This document shows, one piece after another, positions 31,753 to 40,941 of a stretch of 64,000 bases of DNA. Source of the DNA: Silene conica (lineage: Eukaryota; Streptophyta; Magnoliopsida; Caryophyllales; Caryophyllaceae); assembly GCA_029255685.2 (NCBI GenBank), contig CM055313.2:51244579-51308578 (forward strand). Reading direction: 5' to 3'. Made by a program: the position numbers and the translations under genes. Position 1 is the first letter of the stretch. Every line of letters starts with the position of its first letter. The notes beneath the pieces were generated by a model. That model saw only the letters and a program-made list of their open reading frames with translations, searched no databases and was not told the DNA's origin.

Positions 31753-33027
31753 TGATACGTGCCTATTTTATGCATTTTATTTACTCTTTTGGCACGTATT
31801 TTCTTACACTTTCGTGACGTTTAGTTGCTTTTTCTCCCGAAACTGTTTACTTTGGCATTTCTATGTTTTGTATGTAGGAATACGCAGAAGTAAGCAAAAC
31901 CAAGCCTTATTTGCCTTTGGGAAGCTGTTTTTGGAGCAGGAATTCGGATGGTGCATTCAAGTATCATTATCGGGCCAGACAAAAGCTGAAAATAACGAGA
32001 AGCGGTCGACCGACCCGCGATAGTGGTCGACCGACCGATGTCAAGTACGTAAAACAGGCCCAGTTCTCCACAGAAGCCCAAATTCGCATGAAAATAAATC
32101 CGCATTGGCAGAGTCGGTCGACCGACCGACCGACAAATTAGGTCGACCGACCAGACCCGGTTTCGAAGACTTCTGTTTTATTTTCTATTTTGCCTAATCT
32201 TGTAACAATTCTTATTTAAGGAGACCCAAACTCTAAAATTAGGTGAGGCAGCCCCAATTAGAGAAAAAACTCCATTGTTAGATTTTGGTACCAAGCTTTC
32301 ATCTTTATTCTTAGATTTTCCATTCAAGTTGTAAGTTTGTCACAATTCAATCTTTCCTTTTTATTCAATCTTGTTATTCATCTTGTTGTTATTTCTTATT
32401 TCATGTTTACCCTTTTATTATCATCTTTGATTATGTTCATCTCTTTAATATTCTTGGTAATTGTTAGTTCTATAATTAAAAGTATGCATAGCTAATTCTT
32501 GTGATTGGGAATTAGGGGAACCATGTAAAGACTTGACTTTGATAAGTTTGATGATTAAATTACCAATCCCCCATTGTTGTTGATGAACTAATCCTTAGGA
32601 TTGAAAGATTATTAGGATTAGTTTAACAACAACTTTGGGATAGCCCTTGAACGAAAGTTTAGTGCTTTTCTAGGAACCCTAAGACCGTAAGGATTGGGTA
32701 GAATATTGACCAAAAGGTTTATTCTTTGTTCCTTGGGATTGTGTTATTTGATCATCTTACCTCTCATTGACTTGTTTTGACCATGGGGAACCAAAGTTCC
32801 TAATCCCCTTTTTATCTTATTTTAATTTTCTTGTTAGTTTATTACCTTAGTTGTTAGTTTAAACCCTAATTCAAAACCCCCCTTTTTTCGGTTACTTGCA
32901 ATAGACTCTAAATTTACAAACATAATTTACCCTGTCTCTCTGTGGTTCGACCCTTGACTTATCCTATCTGAGTTTAAGCTGAGGTTTTATAAATCTTATC
33001 TTTGGCACCCCTCAACAACGGGTGTCA
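31753..33027 (+). repeat. Athila-2 3' LTR
   Basis: 1,275 bp, matching the 5' LTR except for about eight substitutions and an extra GACC inside one box. Confidence 0.95.
32004..32152 (+). repeat. Two 12-9-12 box pairs (Athila-2 3' LTR), one box expanded
   Basis: Pair 1: 32004-32015 and 32025-32036. Pair 2: 32116-32131 (16 bp, one extra GACC) and 32141-32152. The 9-bp spacer GACAAATTA is unchanged despite the expansion. Confidence 0.95.
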
Positions 33028-33032
33028 ATGTC

Positions 33033-33986
33033 GATGACATACTCTTGATTGGGAATGACATACCTCTCTTATCTTCGGTTAAAGCATGGTTGAAAAACCA
33101 TTTCCAGATGAAAGATCTGGGAGAGGCACAAAGAATTTTGGGCATCCGTATCTACAGGGATAGATCACGACGGATGTTGTCTCTCAGTCAGGAGTCTTAT
33201 ATAGATAAGATTCTAGAGAGATTCAGTATGACGAACTCCAAGAAAGGGTTCCTTCCTATGACTCCTGGGCTTCACTTGAGCAAGACTCAAGAAGCTAAGT
33301 CACTGGAAGAGAAAGAGCGCATGAGTCGGATTCCTTATGCTTCGGCAATAGGATCGATCATGTATGCCATGATATGCACACGTCCTGATGTTGCATATGC
33401 ATTGAGTATGACAAGTCGATTCCAAGCTCATCCAGGTGAACAACACTGGATGGCCGTGAAAAACATTCTTAAGTACCTACGGAGGAATAAAGATTGGGGA
33501 TTGACTTACGGAGGCGACTCGACGCTCTGCGCCACGGGTTACGCAGATGCTAGCTTCCAAACGGATCGAGATGACTCGAAATCTCAGTCTGGATTCGTTT
33601 TTACTCTTAATGGCGCTGCTGTCAGCTGGAAAAGTTCTAAACAGAGTGTTACAGCAGATTCTATGACTGAGTCCGAGTACTATGCCGCCTCGGAAGCAGC
33701 TAAGGAAGCAATATGGATGCGTCAATTCTTACATGGACTCTCGGTAGTGCCTAGTTCGAATGACCCAATCACCGTTTATTGTGACAATAGCGGTGCCATC
33801 TTCCAAGCTAAGGAGCATAAGTCTAGCAACAAGGCTAGGCATGTACAACGGAAAGCTCATCTAATCAGAGATTACGTGGAGCAAAAGGATGAGAACATAG
33901 CTGATCCTCTCACAAAAGCATTACCACGTGATAAGCATGAAGGGCACATTCATTCCATGGGAATTGGATGTGTTCCTAAGTTGTAG
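33033..33986 (+). CDS. Copia A RT C-terminus and RNase H
   Basis: Continues the frame interrupted at 20781, starting at the two Asp codons of the RT active site after the duplicated ATGTC. Blocks: LKNHFQMKDLGEAQRILGIRI (RT thumb side), IPYASAIGSIMYAMICTRPDVAYAL, and RNase H with GYADASFQTD, DSMTESEYYAAS and CDNSGAIFQAKE. Compared with copia B (50770-50815) the segment between YVEQKD and ENIADPLTKA is nine residues shorter, an in-frame deletion near 33890. It ends in VPKL with a TAG at 33984-33986. Confidence 0.93.
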   Translation, partial: DDILLIGNDIPLLSSVKAWLKNHFQMKDLGEAQRILGIRIYRDRSRRMLSLSQESYIDKILERFSMTNSKKGFLPMTPGLHLSKTQEAKSLEEKERMSRIPYASAIGSIMYAMICTRPDVAYALSMTSRFQAHPGEQHWMAVKNILKYLRRNKDWGLTYGGDSTLCATGYADASFQTDRDDSKSQSGFVFTLNGAAVSWKSSKQSVTADSMTESEYYAASEAAKEAIWMRQFLHGLSVVPSSNDPITVYCDNSGAIFQAKEHKSSNKARHVQRKAHLIRDYVEQKDENIADPLTKALPRDKHEGHIHSMGIGCVPKL

Positions 33987-34826
33987 TACTCTTTTATGAA
34001 TTCATGTAATAATTCATTTTCTCGTGTACTCTATTCAACCTTATTGTTATGATATAAAATGTTTTGTTTCTCATGTGGAATTGTACGCCGATTTTGAACA
34101 CCACAAAGTGAACTGATTAACATTACATCGTTTTGGTCCTTGATTACCCACTTGAGCTGATAACTCAGGTAATCATTTTGTGACGTTGGTTGATGGTGGG
34201 TTCAACGAGCCATAAGTCACGCGGATGACTGACCAATCACAAAGGCGAGTTATACGGATATCTCGTAGGACACCCCGTGACAACGTTATGGAGTCCTAAA
34301 TGTTTTATAACATTGGGTGCCTGGTCGTGGATAGGACCTCTATAGTGTTCCTTAGAGTCGAGTCTTTTGACCTTCAACTGTCTCTTGAGATTAAGACAGA
34401 TTTTGGGTAACTTTGGTTTCTTTCCCACGGTCACCGTAACAGGGGCCAAGAGGATTTTTTTCTAGGTTATTTCATGCTGGGCGATATTGGCAGGATTCGA
34501 GTTGAGGGAAATATCCAAACCCTTATCAGGATTTTATCATTTCTCAGGGCCACTCGAGGAGTAGTAACTGAAATTCATGGCCATGCTCGAATACAGATTC
34601 GTTTTATCAGTTAAGTTACTCTCTAGTCGGGGAAACCACTCTTGATACAGATCGCTTGTGAGATACGACCTTTGCGAATGCGGATTTGCAAATTGTCTTA
34701 CATTGAGTGGGAGAAATTTTAAAAGGATATGAGATTCGGTTATCGCACCTACACTTGTACGGACAAGTGGGAGTTTGTTGGAGCTTGTGTCCTCCACATG
34801 TAGTGTGATAACGTCATTGCACATAC
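33987..34826 (+). other. Copia A 3' noncoding region
   Basis: Noncoding. Blocks shared with the copia B 3' region include CTGGTCGTGG (about 34321), GGCCACTCGAGGAG (about 34549) and CATTGAGTGGGAGA (about 34703). Near 34763-34795 a PPT-like GGACAAGTGGGAG is followed by TGTTGGAGCTTGTGTCCTCC, an LTR-start-like sequence that is not copia A's own LTR start. The chromovirus inserted at 34826, 28 bp of host DNA before the true LTR. Confidence 0.8.
34822..34826. other. Chromovirus target-site duplication, left copy
   Basis: CATAC here and at 40914-40918. Confidence 0.93.
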
Positions 34827-35660
34827 TGAAGTGAGTCAAGGGGACCTATCCATTGTCTAAGTCAAGTCCGAAATCAAACTGTCCAAGGGACTGTTCAGAA
34901 ACCACTCTTTAGTCCTACCAAGTACATATCCTAAGAGGTGGGACATTTTTTATGTTATGTTATGTTATGTTATGTTAAGTTAAAAGGGCCTACAAATCTG
35001 AATGTCAAGGTGCTAAGGAAGGACACGGCTAAGTCACATGCTCAAGGTCCTTATTTCCTCTTTTGGTTAGACACCTTAGAAAGCAAATGAATGCAAATGC
35101 CCAAGTAAGGAAGGTCAACAAGGCTGTTTGTGCATCAGAAAAAGGGGCTGCCAAGGACTGATTCTTTTTGTTTTGTGTAAGATAAAGCAAGGCAAAGTCA
35201 CTATCAAGGCTGAAATGTGTAAGGGGCAGCCTGTTCTTATTTGTTTTTGCTTCCAAACAGCCGTTGCAAGGCTCTTGTAACCCTTGTTTTTTCTGAAACT
35301 TTTGTAAGCCACAAGATTGAGATACATTGTAGGGTGTGGATTGGTTTGCTTGGCCTATAAAAGCAGCCTTTCTAACACTCAAAAATCAGATTTGATTGAG
35401 CTTATAAACCAGAAACTTTTCTAAGTTTTCTAAACTACATTGCTTAGTGCTTGTAGAGACCATTTGCTTAGTGCTTTGGTTTGTTACCTTACTTTGCTTA
35501 GTGCTTGAAAGGTAATTAGTTCTTAGTTAGTGGCTGTGTGCTTGACTAAGTTCATATCCCTTACAAAACTTCAAAAGAAACGACACACATACAGCCCTAA
35601 TAGACTTTCTGATTTCAACGAAAAAATGACTAAGTGCTAAACAGTAGTAGTTTCTGTTCA
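34827..35660 (+). repeat. Chromovirus 5' LTR
   Basis: 834 bp, TGAAGTGAG...TTCTGTTCA. It contains an ATGTT pentanucleotide run (about 34949-34978), TATA at 35354, and GCTTAGTGCTT repeats near 35433-35500. Confidence 0.95.
35354..35363 (+). promoter_or_regulatory. TATA box of chromovirus LTR
   Basis: CCTATAAAAGC-type sequence in the last third of the LTR; repeated at 40607 in the 3' LTR. A good match to the plant TATA consensus. Confidence 0.6.
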
Positions 35661-35662
35661 AT

Positions 35663-35675
35663 TGGTTATCAGAGC
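35663..35675 (+). other. Chromovirus primer-binding site
   Basis: TGGTTATCAGAGC, an initiator-Met tRNA-type primer site with one inserted T relative to TGGTATCAGAGC, 2 nt after the LTR. Confidence 0.7.
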
Positions 35676-35736
35676 TTAGGTTTTTTTATTGTGAGGATAC
35701 ATCCCTAGCTACATTAAAAACACAAAAAAAACAACC

Positions 35737-36762
35737 ATGAGTGAAGAGAGAATAGCTGGTATGGAGACTAAGTTGGAGACTCTACATGACGAAGTTCAAG
35801 TCATGATGGAGGCCATGAACACCATAATGGCTAACATCCCTACTCCAAGGAGAGGAGCACAACCAAACCGAGGAAGGGGCAGGGGTCGTGGCCTTGTGGG
35901 GGCTGGAAGAGGAGTTCATGAGGAGGAAGAGGAGGCCAACTCAGATTCCGAGGAGTCCACCATAGAAGCTCACCATGGAGGCCTCAACAAAGATGTCAAG
36001 GTAGAACTTCCTGAATTTCTTGGTAATTTAAATCCCGAGGACCTCTTAGATTGGCTTAGAAGTGTTGAGAGAGTCTTTGAATTTAAAGGATATTCTGATT
36101 CTAAGGCTTTTAAAGTTGCTATCCTTAAGTTCAAAGGCTATGCCTCTCTTTGGTATGAGAACATGAAAAACCAAAGGAGAAGGGAGGGTAAAGAAACCAT
36201 TAAGTCATGGACTAAGTTAAAAAAGAAACTCAAGGAGAAGTTTGTACCAAGAGACTACACCCAAGACATGTTTGTTAAACTCACCACCCTTAAACAAGAC
36301 CAACAACCACTTGAGACTTACCTTAGGGAGTTTGAACAACTCACCTTACAATGTGAAATGAATGAGAAACCCGAACAGAAAATTGCTAGGTTTGTTGAGG
36401 GCCTAGATTACCACATTGCTAGTAGAGTCAAAATGCAACAAGTATGGTCCTTTGATGAAGCCGTGAACTTGGCTATGAGAGTGGAGAAGATGGGTAAGGG
36501 CCGAACCAATGCTACACAAAAACAGCCATAAAAACAACCTACACCTAAGCCTCCTTTTGGAACCAAAACCAATGAACCACCCACACAAAATCGAACCACC
36601 ACCTTTGACAAAAAATCAGAAACTAATACCACACAAAAACAACCCATTCCCCTCAAAAGATGCTACCAATGTCAAGGCTATGGCCATTTTGCAAAAGATT
36701 GTGCTTCCAAAAGAGCCCTTAGCACATTTGAAGTAGTTCATTGGGGTGAAGATGAGATCCTT
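35737..36762 (+). pseudogene. Chromovirus gag (frame broken by TAA at 36529)
   Basis: The ATG at 35737 starts Gag: an acidic/basic N-terminus with an NRGRGRGRG segment, then the capsid-like retrotransposon gag domain (ELPEFLGNLNPEDLLDWL, YASLWYENM, SWTKLKKKLKEKFVP, PLETYLREFEQLTLQC). A TAA at 36529-36531 stops it after residue 264. The same frame continues without another stop to a zinc knuckle CYQCQGYGHFAKDC (about 36661-36702) and on into pol. Elements of this group normally use one long gag-pol frame, so the TAA most likely arose by a C-to-T change in a Gln codon; leaky readthrough is the alternative. Without readthrough, no zinc knuckle or enzymes would be made. Confidence 0.88.
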
Positions 36763-39700
36763 GTGTGTGATGATATGGAGGAGGTGTCGGAGGAAGTAGA
36801 GGATGAGGTGGTGATGCCGGATGCGGGGCTTAGTCTAGTCACATGGAGAATAATGCACACCCAACCACAACCCTTAGAAATGGACCAAAGACAACAAATT
36901 TTTCGTTCTAGATGCACCATCAAAGATAGGGTTTGTAATGTGATCATAGATGGAGGGAGTTGTACCAATGTGGCCTCAAGTACCCTTGTTGAGAAGCTTT
37001 CTTTAACCACCCAAGAGCACCCTAGTCCTTACAAATTGAGGTGGCTCAACAAAGGGGCAGAAGTTAGAGTGGACAAGCAATGTGTTGTACCCTTTTCAAT
37101 TGGCAAGAACTATAATGATGAGGTCCTTTGTGATGTGTTGCCTATGGATGCTTGTTATTTGTTGCTTGGGAGGCCATGGGAGTTTGATAGGGATTCTGTC
37201 CATCATGGGAGGGATAACACTTACTCTTTCAAATTTGGTTCAAGGAAAGTCATACTAACACCCCTACCACCATCCATCAAAAGCACAACACCACCATCCA
37301 TGCTTGAACCTACAAGAGAAGTCCTATTGATTAATGAGGCCGAGATGTTGCAAGAGCTAAGGGGGGAGGATGATGTGTACCTCTTAGTAGCCAAAACAGG
37401 CCGTGGGGAAGGAGAAGAGGGGCTGTCCATGGAGGTTCAAAACTTGCTTAAAGCATATGAAGATGTGTTCCCTAGTGAGCTTCCTAGTGGCCTACCTCCT
37501 TATAGAGGCATTGAACACCAAATTGACCTTGTTCCGGGAGCCACATTACCAAACAAGGCAGCCTATAGAAGTGACCCAAAAGCCACACAAGAGCTACAAC
37601 AACAAATTAGTGAGCTCATAAGCAAGGGTTTCGTGAGAGAGTCCCTTAGTCCTTGTGCGGTTCCGGCCTTGCTTGTGCCAAAGAAAGATGGCTCATGGAG
37701 GATGTGTACGGATAGTAGGGCCATCAACAACATCACCACCAAGTATAGGTTCCCTATACCTAGACTTGATGACATTTTGGATGAGCTAAGTGGAGCTAAG
37801 TTGTTCTCTAAGGTTGATCTAAGGCAAGGGTACCACCAAGTGAGGATCAAGGAGGGTGATGAGTGGAAAACAGCCTTCAAGACTAAGCATGGGTTGTATG
37901 AGTGGCTTGTGATGCCATTTGGTCTCTCTAATGCACCTAGCACCTTCATGAGACTCATGACCGAGGTGCTTAGACCACACTTGGGGAAGTTTGTAGTTGT
38001 GTACTTTGATGACATCCTTATCTATAGTCCATCCGAGGAGGAGCATCTTAAACACCTCCAAATACTGTTCGAAACACTTAGGGAACACAAGTTGTATGGG
38101 AAGCTAGAAAAGTGCTCATTTATGCAAAGGGAAGTTCAATTCTTGGGGTTCATCATTTCTGACCATGGCATTCTAGTTGATCAAGAGAAGATAAAAGCCA
38201 TTGAGTCTTGGCCTATACCTAAGAACATAACGGAGGTGAGGAGTTTCCATGGCTTAGCATCCTTCTATAGGAGGTTCATCAAAGATTTTAGCACCATCAT
38301 GGCTCCCATAACCGAGTGTATGAAGAAGGGGGAGTTCAAATGGACACCAAGGGCAGAAATTTCTTTCAATACCATCAAAAACAAGCTATGTGAGTCTCCT
38401 ATTCTTTCATTACCCAATTTTGAAAAGTTGTTTGAGGTTGAGTGTGATGCAAGTGGTGTTGGCATTGGGGCTGTCCTAGTACAAGAACACAAACCCATAG
38501 CATACTTTAGTGAGAAGTTGAGTGGTGCTAAGCTCAACTATTCAACCTATGACAAAGAGTTTTATGCCATCATTAGAACCTTAAACCATTGGAGTCACTA
38601 CCTTAAACCAAAGCCTTTTGTGTTACATTCCGACCATGAGGCCCTCAAATACATCAATGGGCAACACAAGTTAAACCATAGGCATGCTAAGTGGGTAGAG
38701 TTCCTCCAATCCTTTAACTTTTCAAGCAAGTACATTGAGGGTAAGAACAATGTGGTAGCGGATGCTTTGTCTAGGAGATCACTCATGTTGAGTTACATGG
38801 AGCAAAGGGTGCTTGGGTTTGAGTATATGAAGGAGCTTTATCATGAAGATGTAGACTTTAAAGAGGAGTGGGAGTTGCTCAATGAGGGGCGTGGGAAGGA
38901 AGGAGGCAAGTATTGGCTTCAAGAGGGGTTCTTGTTCTTGAGGAACCGATTGTGTATACCAAAGAGTCCTTATAGGAACTTACTTGTGAGGGAGGTGCAC
39001 TCCAATGGGCTGGCCGGCCATTTTGGCATACAAAAGACTTATGACATCCTCCAAGAGCAATTCTATTGGCCTAAGATGCTTGGGGATGTGCAAGATGTAA
39101 TCAAGAGGTGTGCTCCTTGTCAACATTCAAAGGCTCATTTCAAAACAGCCCCCTACACACCCTTACCCGTCCCAAACAAGCCATGGGAGGACCTAAGTAT
39201 GGACTTCGTTGTTGCACTACCAAGAACTCAAAGAGGAAAGGATTCTATCATGGTGGTTGTGGATCGTTTTAGCAAGATGGCTCACTTCATTGCTTGCAAG
39301 AAAACAGAAGATGCTAGTAGTGTTGCCGAGTTATACTTCAAGGAGATTGTCAAGTTACATGGTGTGCCAAGGTCCATTGTGTCAGATCGGGATACTAAGT
39401 TCGTAAGTCACTTTTGGAGGACCCTATGGAAGCTACTTAATACTAGACTCTTGTTTAGTACCTCTCATCATCCTCAAACCGATGGGCAAACCGAGGTTAC
39501 CAACAAGACTCTAGGGAAGATTCTAAGGTGCATAGTGGCTAAGTCCTTGAAGGATTGGGACCTCAAGCTAGCTCAAGCCGAGTTTGCCTTCAATAGAGCT
39601 CCATCAACAAGCACGGGCAAGTCTCCCTTTGAGGTTGTGTATGGTGAGAACCCCCTCATACCTACTGATTTGGCTCCTATCAAGAAGGTTTCCATAGATT

Positions 39701-40113
39701 ATGATGCTAAGAAAAGGGTGGAACAAATGCTTAACATCCACCAACAAGTGAAGAGACAAATTGAGAGGTCCAATGAGCAATACAAGGCTCGTGCTAAGGG
39801 GAACAAGAACATCAAAAGCTTTGAGCCGGGGGACTTAGTGTGGGTGCACTTAAGGAAGGAGAGATTTCCACTCAAGAGAAAGAACAAACTAATGCCTAGG
39901 GCCGATGGTCCTTTTGAAATCATTGAGAAACTTGGTCCAAATGCTTACAAGGTTGACCTCCCGGGAGAGTATGGAGTACATGGCACCTTCAATGTGGGTG
40001 ATTTGAGTCCATATTATGAAGACATGGATGTTGAGGATGCACCGGATTTGAGGACAAATCCTTTTGAAGAAGGGGAGATTGAAGTGAGTCAAGGGGACCT
40101 ATCCATTGTCTAA
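36763..40113 (+). CDS. Chromovirus pol (protease, RT, RNase H, integrase)
   Basis: In the same frame as gag; 36763 is only the first Met after the TAA. Order: protease (VIIDGGSCTNVAS near 36943; LLLGRPWEFDRD near 37165); RT (KKDGSWRMCTDSRAIN near 37681; VVYFDDILIYS near 37996); RNase H (VECDASGVGIGAVL near 38437; LHSDHEALKY); integrase zinc site (HSNGLAGHFG...CAPC, about 38999-39120); DDE core (MDFVVALP, VSDRDTKF, GQTEVTN); and the C-terminal GDLVWVHLRKERF to GDLSPYYED block. All catalytic residues appear present. The last 11 codons lie in the 3' LTR (stop 40111-40113). No chromodomain is visible. Confidence 0.94.
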   Translation: MCDDMEEVSEEVEDEVVMPDAGLSLVTWRIMHTQPQPLEMDQRQQIFRSRCTIKDRVCNVIIDGGSCTNVASSTLVEKLSLTTQEHPSPYKLRWLNKGAEVRVDKQCVVPFSIGKNYNDEVLCDVLPMDACYLLLGRPWEFDRDSVHHGRDNTYSFKFGSRKVILTPLPPSIKSTTPPSMLEPTREVLLINEAEMLQELRGEDDVYLLVAKTGRGEGEEGLSMEVQNLLKAYEDVFPSELPSGLPPYRGIEHQIDLVPGATLPNKAAYRSDPKATQELQQQISELISKGFVRESLSPCAVPALLVPKKDGSWRMCTDSRAINNITTKYRFPIPRLDDILDELSGAKLFSKVDLRQGYHQVRIKEGDEWKTAFKTKHGLYEWLVMPFGLSNAPSTFMRLMTEVLRPHLGKFVVVYFDDILIYSPSEEEHLKHLQILFETLREHKLYGKLEKCSFMQREVQFLGFIISDHGILVDQEKIKAIESWPIPKNITEVRSFHGLASFYRRFIKDFSTIMAPITECMKKGEFKWTPRAEISFNTIKNKLCESPILSLPNFEKLFEVECDASGVGIGAVLVQEHKPIAYFSEKLSGAKLNYSTYDKEFYAIIRTLNHWSHYLKPKPFVLHSDHEALKYINGQHKLNHRHAKWVEFLQSFNFSSKYIEGKNNVVADALSRRSLMLSYMEQRVLGFEYMKELYHEDVDFKEEWELLNEGRGKEGGKYWLQEGFLFLRNRLCIPKSPYRNLLVREVHSNGLAGHFGIQKTYDILQEQFYWPKMLGDVQDVIKRCAPCQHSKAHFKTAPYTPLPVPNKPWEDLSMDFVVALPRTQRGKDSIMVVVDRFSKMAHFIACKKTEDASSVAELYFKEIVKLHGVPRSIVSDRDTKFVSHFWRTLWKLLNTRLLFSTSHHPQTDGQTEVTNKTLGKILRCIVAKSLKDWDLKLAQAEFAFNRAPSTSTGKSPFEVVYGENPLIPTDLAPIKKVSIDYDAKKRVEQMLNIHQQVKRQIERSNEQYKARAKGNKNIKSFEPGDLVWVHLRKERFPLKRKNKLMPRADGPFEIIEKLGPNAYKVDLPGEYGVHGTFNVGDLSPYYEDMDVEDAPDLRTNPFEEGEIEVSQGDLSIV
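40069..40079 (+). other. Chromovirus polypurine tract
   Basis: GAAGGGGAGAT directly before the 3' LTR, inside the integrase reading frame. Confidence 0.7.
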
Positions 40114-40913
40114 GTCAAGTCCAAAATCAAACTGTCCAAGGGACTGTTCAGAAACCACTCTTTAGTCCTACCAAGTACATATCCTAAGAGGTGGGACATT
40201 TTTTATGTTATGTTATGTTATGTTATGTTAAGTTAAAAGGGCCTACAAATCTGAATGTCAAGGTGCTAAGGAAGGACACGGCTAAGTCACATGCTCAAGG
40301 TCCTTATTTCCTCTTTTGGTTAGACACCTTAGAAAGCAAATGAATGCAAATGCCCAAGTAAGGAAGGTCAACAAGGCTGTTTGTGCATCAGAAAAAGGGG
40401 CTGCCAAGGACTGATTCTTTTTGTTTTGTGTAAGATAAAGCAAGGCAAAGTCACTATCAAGGCTGAAATGTGTAAGGGGCAGCCTGTTCTTATTTGTTTT
40501 TGCTTCCAAACAGCCGTTGCAAGGCTCTTGTAACCCTTGTTTTTTCTGAAACTTTTGTAAGCCACAAGATTGAGATACATTGTAGGGTGTGGATTGGTTT
40601 GCTTGGCCTATAAAAGCAGCCTTTCTAACACTCAAAAATCAGATTTGATTGAGCTTATAAACCAGAAACTTTTCTAAGTTTTCTAAACTACATTGCTTAG
40701 TGCTTGTAGAGACCATTTGCTTAGTGCTTTGGTTTGTTACCTTACTTTGCTTAGTGCTTGAAAGGTAATTAGTTCTTAGTTAGTGGCTGTGTGCTTGACT
40801 AAGTTCATATCCCTTACAAAACTTCAAAAGAAACGACACACATACAGCCCTAATAGACTTTCTGATTTCAACGAAAAAATGACTAAGTGCTAAACAGTAG
40901 TAGTTTCTGTTCA
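40080..40913 (+). repeat. Chromovirus 3' LTR
   Basis: 834 bp, same length as the 5' LTR; one G/A difference near 40122 seen by eye. Confidence 0.95.
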
Positions 40914-40927
40914 CATACCCTTGTACG

Positions 40928-40941
40928 GACAAGTGGGAGAT
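40928..40941 (+). other. Copia A polypurine tract
   Basis: GACAAGTGGGAGAT directly before the copia A 3' LTR, separated from the rest of copia A by the chromovirus. Copia B has the same tract at 51678-51691. Confidence 0.8.

Larger units (their letters stand above)
20782..33027 (+). mobile_element. Athila-2: full-length Ty3-gypsy Athila element
   Basis: 12,246 bp with LTRs 20782-22052 and 31753-33027, TSD ATGTC, Asp-tRNA-type PBS, one gag-pol frame of about 1,715 codons and a separate 3' ORF (28596-30026) in the position of the Athila envelope-like gene. LTRs differ by about eight substitutions and one 4-bp indel by eye. The only clear defect I see is the protease catalytic residue. It carries box pairs in both LTRs, the gag-protease linker, the region after pol, the intron-like leader of the 3' ORF and the 3' end. 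Confidence 0.95.
34827..40913 (+). mobile_element. Full-length chromovirus (Ty3-gypsy, CRM/Reina-like)
   Basis: 6,087 bp, identical-length LTRs of 834 bp (one difference seen by eye), TSD CATAC, Met-tRNA-like PBS, one gag-pol frame with a single TAA, and a purine tract before the 3' LTR. No chromodomain follows the integrase, and the frame runs 34 nt into the 3' LTR. That extension is a trait I recall from centromeric CRM elements, but lineage needs a domain search. It is the youngest paired-LTR insertion in the window by LTR identity. Confidence 0.94.

Noticed and set aside
4333-32152. Boxes as cloning-linker artefacts (each contains a SalI site, GTCGAC)
   Set aside because: They are embedded at homologous places in LTR pairs and in open reading frames, have fixed 9-bp spacing and variable tetramers, and appear in several elements; linkers would not do this.
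35029-35382. Minus-strand ORF of 117 codons, repeated at 40282-40635
   Set aside because: It lies in both LTRs of the chromovirus, so it is duplicated with them; no domain and no independent support.
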